Below, in pieces: positions 1 to 6,414 of a stretch of 11,076 nt of DNA; position 1 is the stretch's first letter, and each line of letters begins with the position of its first letter. A program made the position numbers and the translations under genes. The notes under the pieces were generated by a model, which saw only the letters and a list, made by a program, of their open reading frames with translations, did no database searches and was not told where the DNA came from. The stretch is taken from assembly GCA_023267515.1 (NCBI GenBank), contig JAHFNF010000017.1, positions 1 to 11,076 on the forward strand. Direction: 5' to 3'. The stretch comes from Candidatus Nomurabacteria bacterium. GTDB taxonomy: Bacteria > Patescibacteriota > Minisyncoccia > Phycocordibacterales > UBA9973.

Positions 1-751
<751 letters not shown>

Positions 752-796
752 TTAAATAAATCCACCTTTGGCGGACAACTAATAATTAATAAATCA

Positions 797-825
797 ATTA
801 TATACAAGCCAAAATCTTTTTGCAA
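797..825 (-). promoter_or_regulatory. Sigma-70-type promoter of dnaK
   Basis: Read on the minus strand, a TTGCAA -35 box (820-825) is followed after exactly 17 bases by a perfect TATAAT -10 box (797-802). The predicted start is near 790, giving a 5' leader of roughly 48 bases before the dnaK ATG at 742. No CIRCE element or sigma-32-like promoter is visible. The -35 box overlaps the left arm of the 28-bp palindrome at 823-850, so a protein bound there should block polymerase. Confidence 0.72.
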
Positions 826-850
826 GTTTTTCGTGAGCGCGAAATACTTG
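823..850. promoter_or_regulatory. 28-bp imperfect palindrome, candidate operator between divergent promoters
   Basis: The outer arms are CAAGT (823-827) and ACTTG (846-850); the inner arms are TTTCG (829-833) and CGAAA (840-844), with one more complementary pair near the centre (835/838). Eleven of the 14 base pairs of the dyad match. The dyad centre (836.5) coincides with the midpoint of the two divergent -35 boxes (820-825 and 848-853), and the arms enter both boxes. This geometry suits a dimeric repressor controlling both dnaK and the regulator gene at 883. The symmetry is read directly; the operator function and the identity of the binder are inferred. Confidence 0.55.
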
Positions 851-876
851 TCAAAAGAGAATAAACACTATAAAAT
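848..876 (+). promoter_or_regulatory. Promoter of the PaaX/Cas2-like gene, probably leaderless
   Basis: On the plus strand, TTGTCA (848-853) and TAAAAT (871-876) are 17 bases apart. The TATAAA one step to the left would give 15. Transcription would start about 7 bases past the -10 box, at or within a base of the ATG at 883. The mRNA therefore seems to have no 5' leader, which agrees with the absence of any Shine-Dalgarno. The -35 box overlaps the right arm of the palindrome at 823-850. Confidence 0.6.
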
Positions 877-882
877 ATAGCT

Positions 883-1422
883 ATGAGTAAAAAGTCCCCT
901 CAAAATGCCATTTTAAAGGTCTTGGGTAGGAAAAAGGCAGTTTCCCTAGAAAACCTTAAAAATGAAGCAGAAAACAGCATTTTAGACCAAAAAAAGGGCT
1001 TCAAAACCCAATATTCAATCGCTCGTGCCATAAAAAACCTCGTTGAAAGCGGAATGGCCGAAACCCTGCCTTCCGATCAAGGACAATACCTGCGCCTCAC
1101 TTCCGCCGGCCGAAAAAAACTGGCCACTTCCGAGATTTCCGAGGGCATTCTCCCCGTCCCCGCCGTTTGGGATGGGCTTTGGAGAATCATCATTTTAGAT
1201 TTACCGGAGGAGCGCAAGCAGGAGCGCGAAGCGTTACGCTACCTCCTCAAAAAAGCGGGCTTCGCCTGTGTGAAAAATTCTGTCTGGGTCTCGCCTTATC
1301 CATACGAGCACCTTTTTATGAATATCAAAAAAGATCTCGGGCTTTCCACCGAGCTTATGATTATCGTGACGGAAACGATAGACGAGGAAACTAAAACTGA
1401 ATTTTTCAAACTGACAAAATAA
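883..1422 (+). CDS. PaaX-like regulator: winged helix plus Cas2-like domain
   Basis: A 179-residue two-domain protein. Residues about 8-80 look like a winged-helix DNA-binding domain, with helices around 42-57 and an arginine-rich wing ending RLTSAGRKKL. Residues about 95-170 resemble the central Cas2-like ferredoxin fold of PaaX-family repressors: WDGLWRIIILDLPEE (96-110), a helix with KQEREALRYLLKKAGF, then VKNSVWVSPYP (130-140) and a final strand ELMIIVTETID. Asp106 sits where Cas2 nucleases have their first-strand Asp. No CRISPR repeats, cas1 or phenylacetate genes are present, so neither CRISPR adaptation nor phenylacetyl-CoA sensing is supported. The gene stands alone on the plus strand, divergent from dnaK and convergent with the secreted orphan. 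The palindrome in its promoter suggests autoregulation and possibly control of dnaK. Fold assignment is fairly confident; the target and any ligand are unknown. Confidence 0.75.
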   Translation: MSKKSPQNAILKVLGRKKAVSLENLKNEAENSILDQKKGFKTQYSIARAIKNLVESGMAETLPSDQGQYLRLTSAGRKKLATSEISEGILPVPAVWDGLWRIIILDLPEERKQEREALRYLLKKAGFACVKNSVWVSPYPYEHLFMNIKKDLGLSTELMIIVTETIDEETKTEFFKLTK

Positions 1423-1447
1423 AATCCTCCGTATAGGCGGAGGATTT
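1422..1447 (-). terminator. Strong hairpin terminator between convergent genes
   Basis: A perfect 10-bp stem, AAATCCTCCG (1422-1431) and CGGAGGATTT (1438-1447), encloses a 6-base loop. On the minus strand the stem runs into TTTTATTTT, giving a proper intrinsic terminator about 20 bases after the stop of the 1468-1935 gene. On the plus strand the hairpin starts at the last base of the stop codon of the 883-1422 gene but has only a three-T tail followed by A residues, so termination in that direction should be weaker. Confidence 0.8.
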
Positions 1448-1467
1448 CAAAAAAATCTGAGCAGTTG

Positions 1468-1935
1468 TCAGTTCGCTTTTTCTGCGGTGACAAGCAGCAA
1501 GTAGCTGGCATTGTAGCTGAGAAGTCCACTCGAAGCAATTTCAGAGAAGCTAATCTCTGTGTCTCCAAATACGGCTACCGGTATCCAGGCGTGTCTTGGG
1601 TGTTCCACATTCTGTTCTGAGAACATAAACACCTGACCTATGATTGGCATTGGATGGAGAAATTGCTTTAAATCGTTTCCCAGGATGAGCCCATCGTGCT
1701 CTTTCAGGTAAGCAACACACTGTTCCTCTGAGGCATCACTCAGTTGGAGGATTTTCACCTCAAACTTTTTGTCGCCTATGTGGACATTAAACGAGGTTAT
1801 CGTTTCTCCGATAGCCGGAGAGCTGCGCGGTTTGAAATGCTTATTGCTTTGCGCGGAAGCAAAAGAAATATGAAGTGACAGCATTAATGCTATCAGCACC
1901 ATGCCCCGTAGGGACTTTGCGATTTTTCTTTTCAT
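1468..1935 (-). CDS. Secreted protein of unknown function
   Basis: I do not recognise this 155-residue protein. It starts with a textbook Sec signal peptide: a basic n-region MKRKIAKSLR, a hydrophobic core GMVLIALMLSLHISF (residues 11-25) and a type I cleavage site after ASA (26-28). This would release a mature protein of about 127 residues beginning QSNKHF. There is no lipobox, no second membrane segment and no repeat. The mature part has a single Cys (73) and looks like a small mixed alpha/beta domain, with strand-like stretches SFNVHIGDKKFEVKIL (48-63) and YLLLVTAE (145-152). It lies between grpE and the shared terminator and has its own promoter just after the grpE stop. Nothing ties it functionally to the chaperones. 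No Shine-Dalgarno is visible before the ATG. It could be an orphan or lineage-specific family. Confidence 0.8.
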   Translation of the reverse strand: MKRKIAKSLRGMVLIALMLSLHISFASAQSNKHFKPRSSPAIGETITSFNVHIGDKKFEVKILQLSDASEEQCVAYLKEHDGLILGNDLKQFLHPMPIIGQVFMFSEQNVEHPRHAWIPVAVFGDTEISFSEIASSGLLSYNASYLLLVTAEKAN

Positions 1936-1964
1936 TTTTACTTGTTTAGGTATTGTTCGTGTCT

Positions 1965-1993
1965 ATAATACCATACAAAATATAAAAAAGCAA
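1965..1993 (-). promoter_or_regulatory. Promoter of the secreted-protein gene, extended -10
   Basis: On the minus strand, TTGCTT (1988-1993) and TATTAT (1965-1970) are 17 bases apart. The -10 box is preceded by TGG, which makes an extended -10 (TGnTATTAT). The -35 box begins 7 bases beyond the grpE stop. The predicted leader is about 22 bases. No terminator separates grpE from this promoter, so read-through from the ribosomal operon is also possible. Confidence 0.65.
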
Positions 1994-1999
1994 TAGCGA

Positions 2000-2569
2000 C
2001 TACTTCATCCCGAAAACATTTACTCGCGAAGCGCGAAGTACTCTATCTCCTATTTTATAGCCAGCCTGGATGATTGAAGCAATGGTATGATCCTTCTCCT
2101 TATCCTCGGTATCAATAGTCTCAATGGACTGGTGAAGATTTGGGTCAAATTTATCTCCTATTTTTGAATCAATTGGAACGACGCCATAATCAGCCAGCAC
2201 CTTCAAAATCTGCTGATGGATGTATTCCACACCTTGGCGCCAATTTTTATCTACTTTTTCCCAGGCCTCTTTGTTTGCAAAAGCCATATCAAAGCTATCT
2301 AAAACTGAAATAAAATCGGTCAGTATCCCCTCCTGCACAATATTTTTAAAATTAACCGCTCTGTCCGCCTCTTCCTTTCGGTAATTCACAAATCCTGCCC
2401 GCTCTTTCTGCCAGCCAGTCAAATATTCTTCTTTTTCCTTCTTCGCCTCCTTTAAATCCACGCGGAGCTTCTTGAGGGTTTTCTTCAAATCCTCCTCTCC
2501 ATCATCATTGAATTCAAATTCAACAACCTCAGACTGATCTTCTGGGATTTTTTCCTCTTCATCATTCAT
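2000..2569 (-). CDS. grpE: GrpE, nucleotide-exchange factor for DnaK
   Basis: Releases ADP from DnaK and so drives substrate release in the Hsp70 cycle in the cytoplasm. At 189 residues it is a normal size. An acidic disordered N-terminus (1-27) leads into a long charged helix (about 28-75) that forms the coiled-coil dimer. A second helical segment (about 76-130) follows, then the beta-domain (about 131-189) that inserts into the DnaK cleft, with FDPNLHQSI (141-149) and the family signature GYKIGDRVLRASRVNV (170-185). It is the last gene of the rpmJ-rpsI operon, 18 bases after rpsI, with no promoter or terminator in the gap. Its usual partners dnaJ and hrcA are not adjacent, and dnaK lies two genes away. 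Its start is preceded by the AATATAAAnnT motif instead of a Shine-Dalgarno. Confidence 0.95.
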   Translation of the reverse strand: MNDEEEKIPEDQSEVVEFEFNDDGEEDLKKTLKKLRVDLKEAKKEKEEYLTGWQKERAGFVNYRKEEADRAVNFKNIVQEGILTDFISVLDSFDMAFANKEAWEKVDKNWRQGVEYIHQQILKVLADYGVVPIDSKIGDKFDPNLHQSIETIDTEDKEKDHTIASIIQAGYKIGDRVLRASRVNVFGMK

Positions 2570-2580
2570 AGATTTATATT
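2570..2580 (-). promoter_or_regulatory. AATATAAATCT start-region motif of grpE
   Basis: These eleven bases directly precede the grpE ATG on the minus strand. They match the same A/T motif in front of rplM and rpoA at identical spacing and stand where a Shine-Dalgarno would be. Probable translation-initiation element; function inferred. Confidence 0.4.
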
Positions 2581-2587
2581 ACCACAA

Positions 2588-2986
2588 CTATCTCTTAGAC
2601 CATTGCGGCGCTTTACGTGCCTTCTTCAATCCGAATTTTCGGCGTTCTTTGGCGCGAGGGTCACGCTTCAGGTATCCTAGTTTCTTGATTTTGATATGTA
2701 ATTCTTCTTCAGACATCACGAGGGCGCGAGCGAGGCCGTGACGCACCGCTTCGGACTGAGAGTGAATCCCCCCGCCCATAACTTTTGCCTCCACACTCCA
2801 CTTCTTGGAGGGTTTGCCCAAAAGTATCGGGTCTTGAATCAATTGTTTCTGATCATTTGTTTTAAAATATTCTTTCGCATCCTTGCCATTGACGATAAAA
2901 GTCGGCTTGGTGGACTCGGTAATACGCACCCGTGCAGTGGATGTCTTTCTTCGCCCTATTGCTTCAATGTATCTTTCTTTTGTCAT
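2588..2986 (-). CDS. rpsI: Ribosomal protein uS9 (S9)
   Basis: Small-subunit protein whose C-terminal tail reaches the P-site tRNA. The 132 residues are normal in length. Visible are the N-terminal GRRKTSTARVR (11-21), GGGIHSQSEAVRHGLARAL (about 71-89) and the conserved basic tail KKARKAPQWSKR, whose terminal Arg touches the tRNA anticodon stem in other bacteria. It follows rplM with only 2 bases between the rplM stop and this ATG, the classic rplM-rpsI pair, and is probably translated by coupling. No Shine-Dalgarno is visible. Confidence 0.97.
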   Translation of the reverse strand: MTKERYIEAIGRRKTSTARVRITESTKPTFIVNGKDAKEYFKTNDQKQLIQDPILLGKPSKKWSVEAKVMGGGIHSQSEAVRHGLARALVMSEEELHIKIKKLGYLKRDPRAKERRKFGLKKARKAPQWSKR

Positions 2987-2988
2987 AT

Positions 2989-3369
2989 TTAGTCAGTTAT
3001 TGTTAAGTTTGCAACCATCTTTCTGCGCAATTTATTATCTGGAAGCATTTGCACTGTCGCAAGGCGGATAAGCTCTTTATATCCTTTCTTCTCGGCCGTT
3101 TCTGAAGCCTTCATCACTCGAAGACCGCCTGGATAACCTGAGTATCTCGTATGAAAAATCTCCTCCAACTTCTTGGTAGTTATTTTCAATTTTGAGGCAT
3201 TGATGACTTTTACAGGGCCACCAGAATAAATATTCCGTTCAAACTTTGGAGAATTCTTACCGAGCAAATATCCCGCTGTCTCAGAGGCGACTCGGCCCAA
3301 TGTTCTTCCTCCTGCATCTATTGTTACTTCTTTGCTATATTCTTTTTTGGTGTTTATTTTTGCCTTCAT
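2989..3369 (-). CDS. rplM: Ribosomal protein uL13 (L13)
   Basis: Large-subunit assembly protein. At 126 residues it is a little shorter than the E. coli protein of about 142. The conserved core is present: the strand with GGRTLGRVASETA (15-27), YSGGPVKVINASKLKIT (48-64), YSGYPGGLR and the C-terminal VQMLPDNKLRRKM (106-118) that matches the family GMLP motif. The gene starts 4 bases after the rplQ stop, and the motif before its ATG includes that stop codon. Placing rplM-rpsI directly after rplQ is a common bacterial arrangement. Confidence 0.96.
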   Translation of the reverse strand: MKAKINTKKEYSKEVTIDAGGRTLGRVASETAGYLLGKNSPKFERNIYSGGPVKVINASKLKITTKKLEEIFHTRYSGYPGGLRVMKASETAEKKGYKELIRLATVQMLPDNKLRRKMVANLTITD

Positions 3370-3380
3370 ATATTTATATT
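3370..3380 (-). promoter_or_regulatory. AATATAAATAT start-region motif of rplM
   Basis: These eleven bases directly precede the rplM ATG. They are the same motif as before grpE and rpoA, and they overlap the rplQ TAA stop (3374-3376). No Shine-Dalgarno is available in this short gap. Function inferred. Confidence 0.4.
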
Positions 3381-3727
3381 AATTCAATTTGAATCATCTC
3401 CGTAGCGTCGGCCTTGCGCACTCCCAATTTCAGCAATCTTGTATATCCGCCCTTACGATCTGAGTATTTTGGCGCAATCGTTTCAAAAAGCTTTTTCACT
3501 TCTGGTCGGCGGTTTGAAAGCTTTGAAATAGCTAAACGCCTTGATGCCATATCTCCCTTCTTGGCCAAGGTTATAAGTTTCTCCATAAATGGTCGGAGTT
3601 CCTTTGCTTTTGGAGCCGTGGTCTTGATTTTTCCGCGGACGATCAAATTGAGCGCCAATGAATTCATCATCGCTTTCCGCTGCACCTTTCCTCGTCCGAA
3701 TTTTCTGTTTACATTGTGATGTCTCAT
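3374..3727 (-). CDS. rplQ: Ribosomal protein bL17 (L17)
   Basis: Large-subunit protein near the peptide exit tunnel. The 117 residues are a normal bacterial length. The N-terminus MRHHNVNRKFGR matches the family MRHR...LGR start. It is followed by MMNSLALNLIVRGKIKTTAPKAKELRPFMEKLITLAKKG with the conserved TT-A-KAKELRP core. It lies 10 bases after the rpoA stop, in the universal rpoA-rplQ order. An AAGGA inside the end of rpoA is about 14 bases from the ATG, somewhat far for a working Shine-Dalgarno. Confidence 0.96.
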   Translation of the reverse strand: MRHHNVNRKFGRGKVQRKAMMNSLALNLIVRGKIKTTAPKAKELRPFMEKLITLAKKGDMASRRLAISKLSNRRPEVKKLFETIAPKYSDRKGGYTRLLKLGVRKADATEMIQIELI

Positions 3728-3737
3728 AACATTATTA

Positions 3738-4718
3738 CTAGTCCTTCATACTTAGGTCATACTTACCTAGGACCTTTTTAATTTCCGTAATGCCTTTTTC
3801 TCCCATTCCTTCTATTTCTAGAAGATCTTCTTTACGCTTGCGGGCGAGTCCTCCAAGGGTACGAACATTCGCATTGGTGAGCGCATTCAAAGTCCTAGTA
3901 GAAAGGTCAAGGCTATCAATTCTAGTCTTCAACACGTCAGTGACGTCCTCCTTGCTCTTTCCCGCCGCTACATCCTCTGCCTTTTCTTCATCTCTTACTT
4001 TCTTTTCCATTTTTACGTCTTCCTCCGGCTCCTTAAAGTCCACAATGGCTTTCAGCTGGTGGATCATTATTTCAATAGAACGAGTGAGGGCCTCACGAGG
4101 AGTAAGGGTACCGTTTGTTTCTATCGCAATGCGAAGACGATTGTGATTTGTCTTGTCCCCTACGCGCATATTTTCCACCTCATAGGAAATCCGGCGGATA
4201 GGTGTAAAGATGGCGTCTACCGCTATCGTGCCGATTTCCACTTTTTCTTTTTGAATAACTTCTTTTGGGACAAAGCCGAGCCCTTTTTCAATTTTCATTT
4301 CAATATTCAAACTTATTTTTCCAGTAATCTCAGCGATATGGAGCTCTGGATTCAAAATCTCCACCTGCCCACCAGTCTTGATGTCAGCAGCAGTAACCTC
4401 CTTTGGACCCTTGATAGAAATATTTACTGTCTGGGGTTCATCAGAATTCATCTTGAAACGAGCTTTTTTCAAATTTAAAATTATGACAATTACATCCTCC
4501 TTGACACCGTCTAAGACTGAAAATTCGTGATTTACACCTTCTATCTTGATAGAGGTGACTGCGGCGCCGGGGAGAGAAGAAAGAATAATTCGGCGCAAGC
4601 TATTTCCTAACGTATGGCCATAGCCAGGATAAAGGCCATCAATTTCATATATTCCTTTATTTTCTTCCTCCTTCACCACTCTTGGTTTTGAAGGTAAAAT
4701 TATATTGTAGTCAATCAT
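3738..4718 (-). CDS. rpoA: RNA polymerase alpha subunit
   Basis: The alpha subunit nucleates RNA polymerase assembly through its N-terminal domain and touches promoter UP-elements and activators with its C-terminal domain. The 326 residues are a full length. The N-terminal domain (about 1-230) shows GYGHTLGNSLRRIILSSLPG (32-51) for dimerisation and GLGFVPKE. An acidic/lysine-rich linker (about 230-262) joins it to the C-terminal domain (about 263-326). That domain keeps Arg275, Asn278, Gly306 and Lys308, equivalent to the DNA-contacting R265, N268, G296 and K298 of E. coli at a constant offset of 10. UP-element recognition therefore looks preserved. It follows rpsD after a 43-base gap. That gap holds no convincing promoter, only the AATATAAAnnT start motif. 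Confidence 0.97.
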   Translation of the reverse strand: MIDYNIILPSKPRVVKEEENKGIYEIDGLYPGYGHTLGNSLRRIILSSLPGAAVTSIKIEGVNHEFSVLDGVKEDVIVIILNLKKARFKMNSDEPQTVNISIKGPKEVTAADIKTGGQVEILNPELHIAEITGKISLNIEMKIEKGLGFVPKEVIQKEKVEIGTIAVDAIFTPIRRISYEVENMRVGDKTNHNRLRIAIETNGTLTPREALTRSIEIMIHQLKAIVDFKEPEEDVKMEKKVRDEEKAEDVAAGKSKEDVTDVLKTRIDSLDLSTRTLNALTNANVRTLGGLARKRKEDLLEIEGMGEKGITEIKKVLGKYDLSMKD

Positions 4719-4729
4719 ATTTTTATATT
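4719..4729 (-). promoter_or_regulatory. AATATAAAAAT start-region motif of rpoA
   Basis: These eleven bases directly precede the rpoA ATG and match the sequence before rplM and grpE at the same spacing. The rest of the rpsD-rpoA gap is A/T-rich without a Shine-Dalgarno. Function inferred. Confidence 0.4.
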
Positions 4730-4761
4730 AAAAATTTTTAAACCCAACTTAATTACTAATA

Positions 4762-5364
4762 CTATCGGCTATAAAATTCAAGCACTGTGTTTAGGTCAAG
4801 GAAAGTCTCAATGTTTTTCGGCTTGTCCTTGATCGACCCTTCACCTTTCTCCGGGTTGAATGCAAGCCAAGCCGGAGGATTATATTCTTTTAATTTTAAG
4901 GCTAAACCTTCAAAAAGTTTTTTAGTCTTGCTCCCTTCTCGAATTTTTACGATATCTCCCGCCTTTACTTCAAAGGAAGGTATGGTGACTTTTCTATCAT
5001 TTACCACGATGTGCCCATGGGAGACCATCTGGCGAGCAAAAGCGCGAGTGTTGGCGAGTCCCATCCGATAAATAGCATTATCCAATCTTGCTTCTAGTCT
5101 TTCGTAAAGCTTGTCCGCAGCGCCAGCACCTTTTGCTTTCATAGCATTTTCCACATAGTTTGAAAGCTGACGTTCCGTGATTCCATAAGAAAAACGAATT
5201 TTCTGCTTTTCTACTAGGGCCGTGCCATATTCAGAAAGGGCTTTTGGGCGCTTCCCGCCCTTGACAAATTTACCAGAAGAAGCAGAAAACTTCGTGGTCT
5301 GGCATTTGTCATAAACTCCTGGACCTAGGCGACGGCAAATTTTAAATTTTGGTTTTGATATCAT
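4762..5364 (-). CDS. rpsD: Ribosomal protein uS4 (S4)
   Basis: Primary 16S rRNA-binding protein that starts 30S assembly and, in E. coli, represses its own alpha operon. The 200 residues are close to the usual 200-210. The N-terminal region has only Cys10 and Cys21, so the four-Cys zinc site of some S4 proteins is absent. Conserved parts are EKQKIRFSYGITERQLSNYV (52-71) and the S4 RNA-binding domain (about 92-155) with RLDNAIYRMGLANTRAFARQ (93-112), HGHIVVNDRKVTIPSF and VKAGD. The C-terminal tail EFYSR matches the family. It lies 29 bases after rpsK; the start context is A/T-rich with no Shine-Dalgarno. Confidence 0.97.
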   Translation of the reverse strand: MISKPKFKICRRLGPGVYDKCQTTKFSASSGKFVKGGKRPKALSEYGTALVEKQKIRFSYGITERQLSNYVENAMKAKGAGAADKLYERLEARLDNAIYRMGLANTRAFARQMVSHGHIVVNDRKVTIPSFEVKAGDIVKIREGSKTKKLFEGLALKLKEYNPPAWLAFNPEKGEGSIKDKPKNIETFLDLNTVLEFYSR

Positions 5365-5393
5365 ATATTTTTAAAAAATTATTGTACTCTTAT

Positions 5394-5824
5394 TTATACT
5401 CTGCGGGGCTTCTTTGCTTTTGGACCATTGTGCGGTACCGGGGTCGCGTCTTTGATTGAAGAAATATCAATACCGTGCGCCATAAAGGCTCGGATTGCAG
5501 GCTCACGCCCTGAGCCTACGCCTTTGACCACGACATCCGCCTCCACTATACCGAGTGTTTTGGCTTTTCCCCTACCACATCACCTGCCTTAGAGGCTGCG
5601 AAAGGTGTGCCCTTTTTTGCTCCTTTAAAACCGAGCGCGCCAGTAGAAGACCAGAAGACAGCATTACCCATCTTGTCAGAGAAAAGAACTTTTGTGTTAT
5701 TGAAGGTAGCGTCAATATGCAAAATGCCTGAACTAATTTTTTTCTTAGGTATTTTTGCAACAGGTGATTTTTTTTCTTCCACTCCTTCCACCTTCTCTTC
5801 GGTTGTAATTTTTGTTTTTCCCAT
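5394..5824 (-). CDS. rpsK: Ribosomal protein uS11 (S11), interrupted by a one-base frameshift
   Basis: uS11 forms part of the 30S platform by the E-site. Frame one starts at the ATG at 5824 with a lysine-rich extension (about 1-30), then [19 protein letters not shown] and [23 protein letters not shown]. It breaks after GDVVGEK and stops at TAG 5546-5548. Moving one frame at 5564 restores the rest of the protein, [20 protein letters not shown] then [20 protein letters not shown] and [16 protein letters not shown], ending at TAA 5394-5396. The total of 431 bases is exactly one short of 144 codons. The break is in a G4-A4 run (5565-5572), where one missing A, or a missing G next to it, would explain it. 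Because uS11 is essential and both halves are well conserved, a sequencing or assembly error is most likely. A recent mutation or -1 ribosomal frameshifting is less likely. Confidence 0.93.
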
Positions 5825-5839
5825 TTTGATAATTTATTT

Positions 5840-6220
5840 TTATGTCTTACTCTCCTTTCTTCGTCCAGATGCCATCGTCTTTCTTACATTGCCGCGCACA
5901 GTACGAGAATTTGTCTTCGTTCTCTGGCCACGCACTGGCAAACGCTTCATATGGCGAACTCCTCGATATGCTTTAATATCTTTTAGGCGCTTTATATTGC
6001 CTGCTACCTCTCTTTTAAGGTTTCCCTCAATTGTCATACTCTCCACCACTCCGCGAATTTTGTTTTCCTCGTCTGCCGTTAAATCTTTCGCTTTCTTCCC
6101 GCGTGGAATTTCCACCTTGTCAAGAATCCTTCTGGCCATCGGAATACCAATACCGTAAAGGCAGGTCAGCCCGATTTCAAGTCTCTTTTCGTTTGGCACT
6201 GTGATTCCAAGGATTCTCAT
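5840..6220 (-). CDS. rpsM: Ribosomal protein uS13 (S13)
   Basis: Small-subunit head protein that contacts the P-site tRNA and bridges to the large subunit. The 126 residues are a normal size. The N-terminal helix-two-turn-helix begins MRILGITVPNEKRLEIGLT and continues with YGIGIPMARRIL (22-33). The C-terminal part carries YRGVRHMKRLPVRGQRTKTN (85-104), the family signature, and a lysine/arginine-rich tail. It lies 2 bases downstream of the rpmJ stop codon, in the conserved rpmJ-rpsM-rpsK-rpsD-rpoA-rplQ order. No Shine-Dalgarno is seen, so translation is probably coupled to rpmJ. Confidence 0.97.
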   Translation of the reverse strand: MRILGITVPNEKRLEIGLTCLYGIGIPMARRILDKVEIPRGKKAKDLTADEENKIRGVVESMTIEGNLKREVAGNIKRLKDIKAYRGVRHMKRLPVRGQRTKTNSRTVRGNVRKTMASGRRKESKT

Positions 6221-6222
6221 AA

Positions 6223-6333
6223 TTATTGCTTTTGTTTGTGTTTTGGGTTAGTGCAAATAACTCGTAAATGCCTTTTACGTCTGATTATTTTGCAATTATC
6301 ACAAATTTTTTGAACTGCTGATTTTACCTTCAT
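6223..6333 (-). CDS. rpmJ: Ribosomal protein bL36 (L36), 36 residues
   Basis: A small large-subunit zinc-ribbon protein, found by reading the minus strand between rpsM and infA. It starts ATG at 6333 with [20 protein letters not shown], continues [16 protein letters not shown] and ends TAA at 6223-6225. Cys11, Cys14, Cys27 and His32 form the C-x2-C-x12-C-x4-H zinc site of the zinc-binding bL36 type. It is the first gene after the promoter at 6431-6459 and is 2 bases from rpsM. The 5' leader of about 90 bases contains the hairpin at 6365-6400. Confidence 0.96.
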   Translation of the reverse strand: MKVKSAVQKICDNCKIIRRKRHLRVICTNPKHKQKQ

Positions 6334-6364
6334 AATTTTTTAAAATAATACAACAAGACGAAAA

Positions 6365-6400
6365 CCAAGAAAATAAGAGAAAAAACCCTTATTTTCTAGG
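6365..6400. terminator. Hairpin in the rpmJ leader, possible attenuator
   Basis: The stem is AGAAAATAAG (6368-6377) paired with CTTATTTTCT (6388-6397), a 10-bp perfect match around a 10-base loop. It is extended by CC (6365-6366) and GG (6399-6400) after one A/A mismatch. On the plus strand it is followed by C and six T residues (6402-6407), a good intrinsic-terminator tail. On the minus strand it is followed by only TTTT. It lies in the untranslated leader of the ribosomal operon, so it may attenuate that operon or stop antisense transcription. The structure is visible; the role is inferred. Confidence 0.5.
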
Positions 6401-6414
6401 CTTTTTTAATATTT

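Noticed and set aside
883..1422. CRISPR adaptation gene cas2
   Set aside because: No repeat array or cas1 is in the window, and the protein has an added winged-helix domain typical of PaaX-like regulators, not of a bare Cas2.
2570..4729. TATAAA in the repeated start motif read as -10 boxes of internal promoters
   Set aside because: It lies only 3 bases before each ATG, so transcription would start inside the coding sequence, and no matching -35 boxes are seen. A translational role fits better.
4730..4761. Internal promoter in the rpsD-rpoA gap
   Set aside because: Only A/T-rich sequence with poor -35 candidates and wrong spacing (about 14 bases); not convincing.
5607..6158. Plus-strand open frame of 183 codons across rpsK and rpsM
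   Set aside because: It spans two ribosomal protein genes in antisense, and its hydrophobic stretches come from reverse-complemented Lys/Glu codons. No start context or family resemblance.
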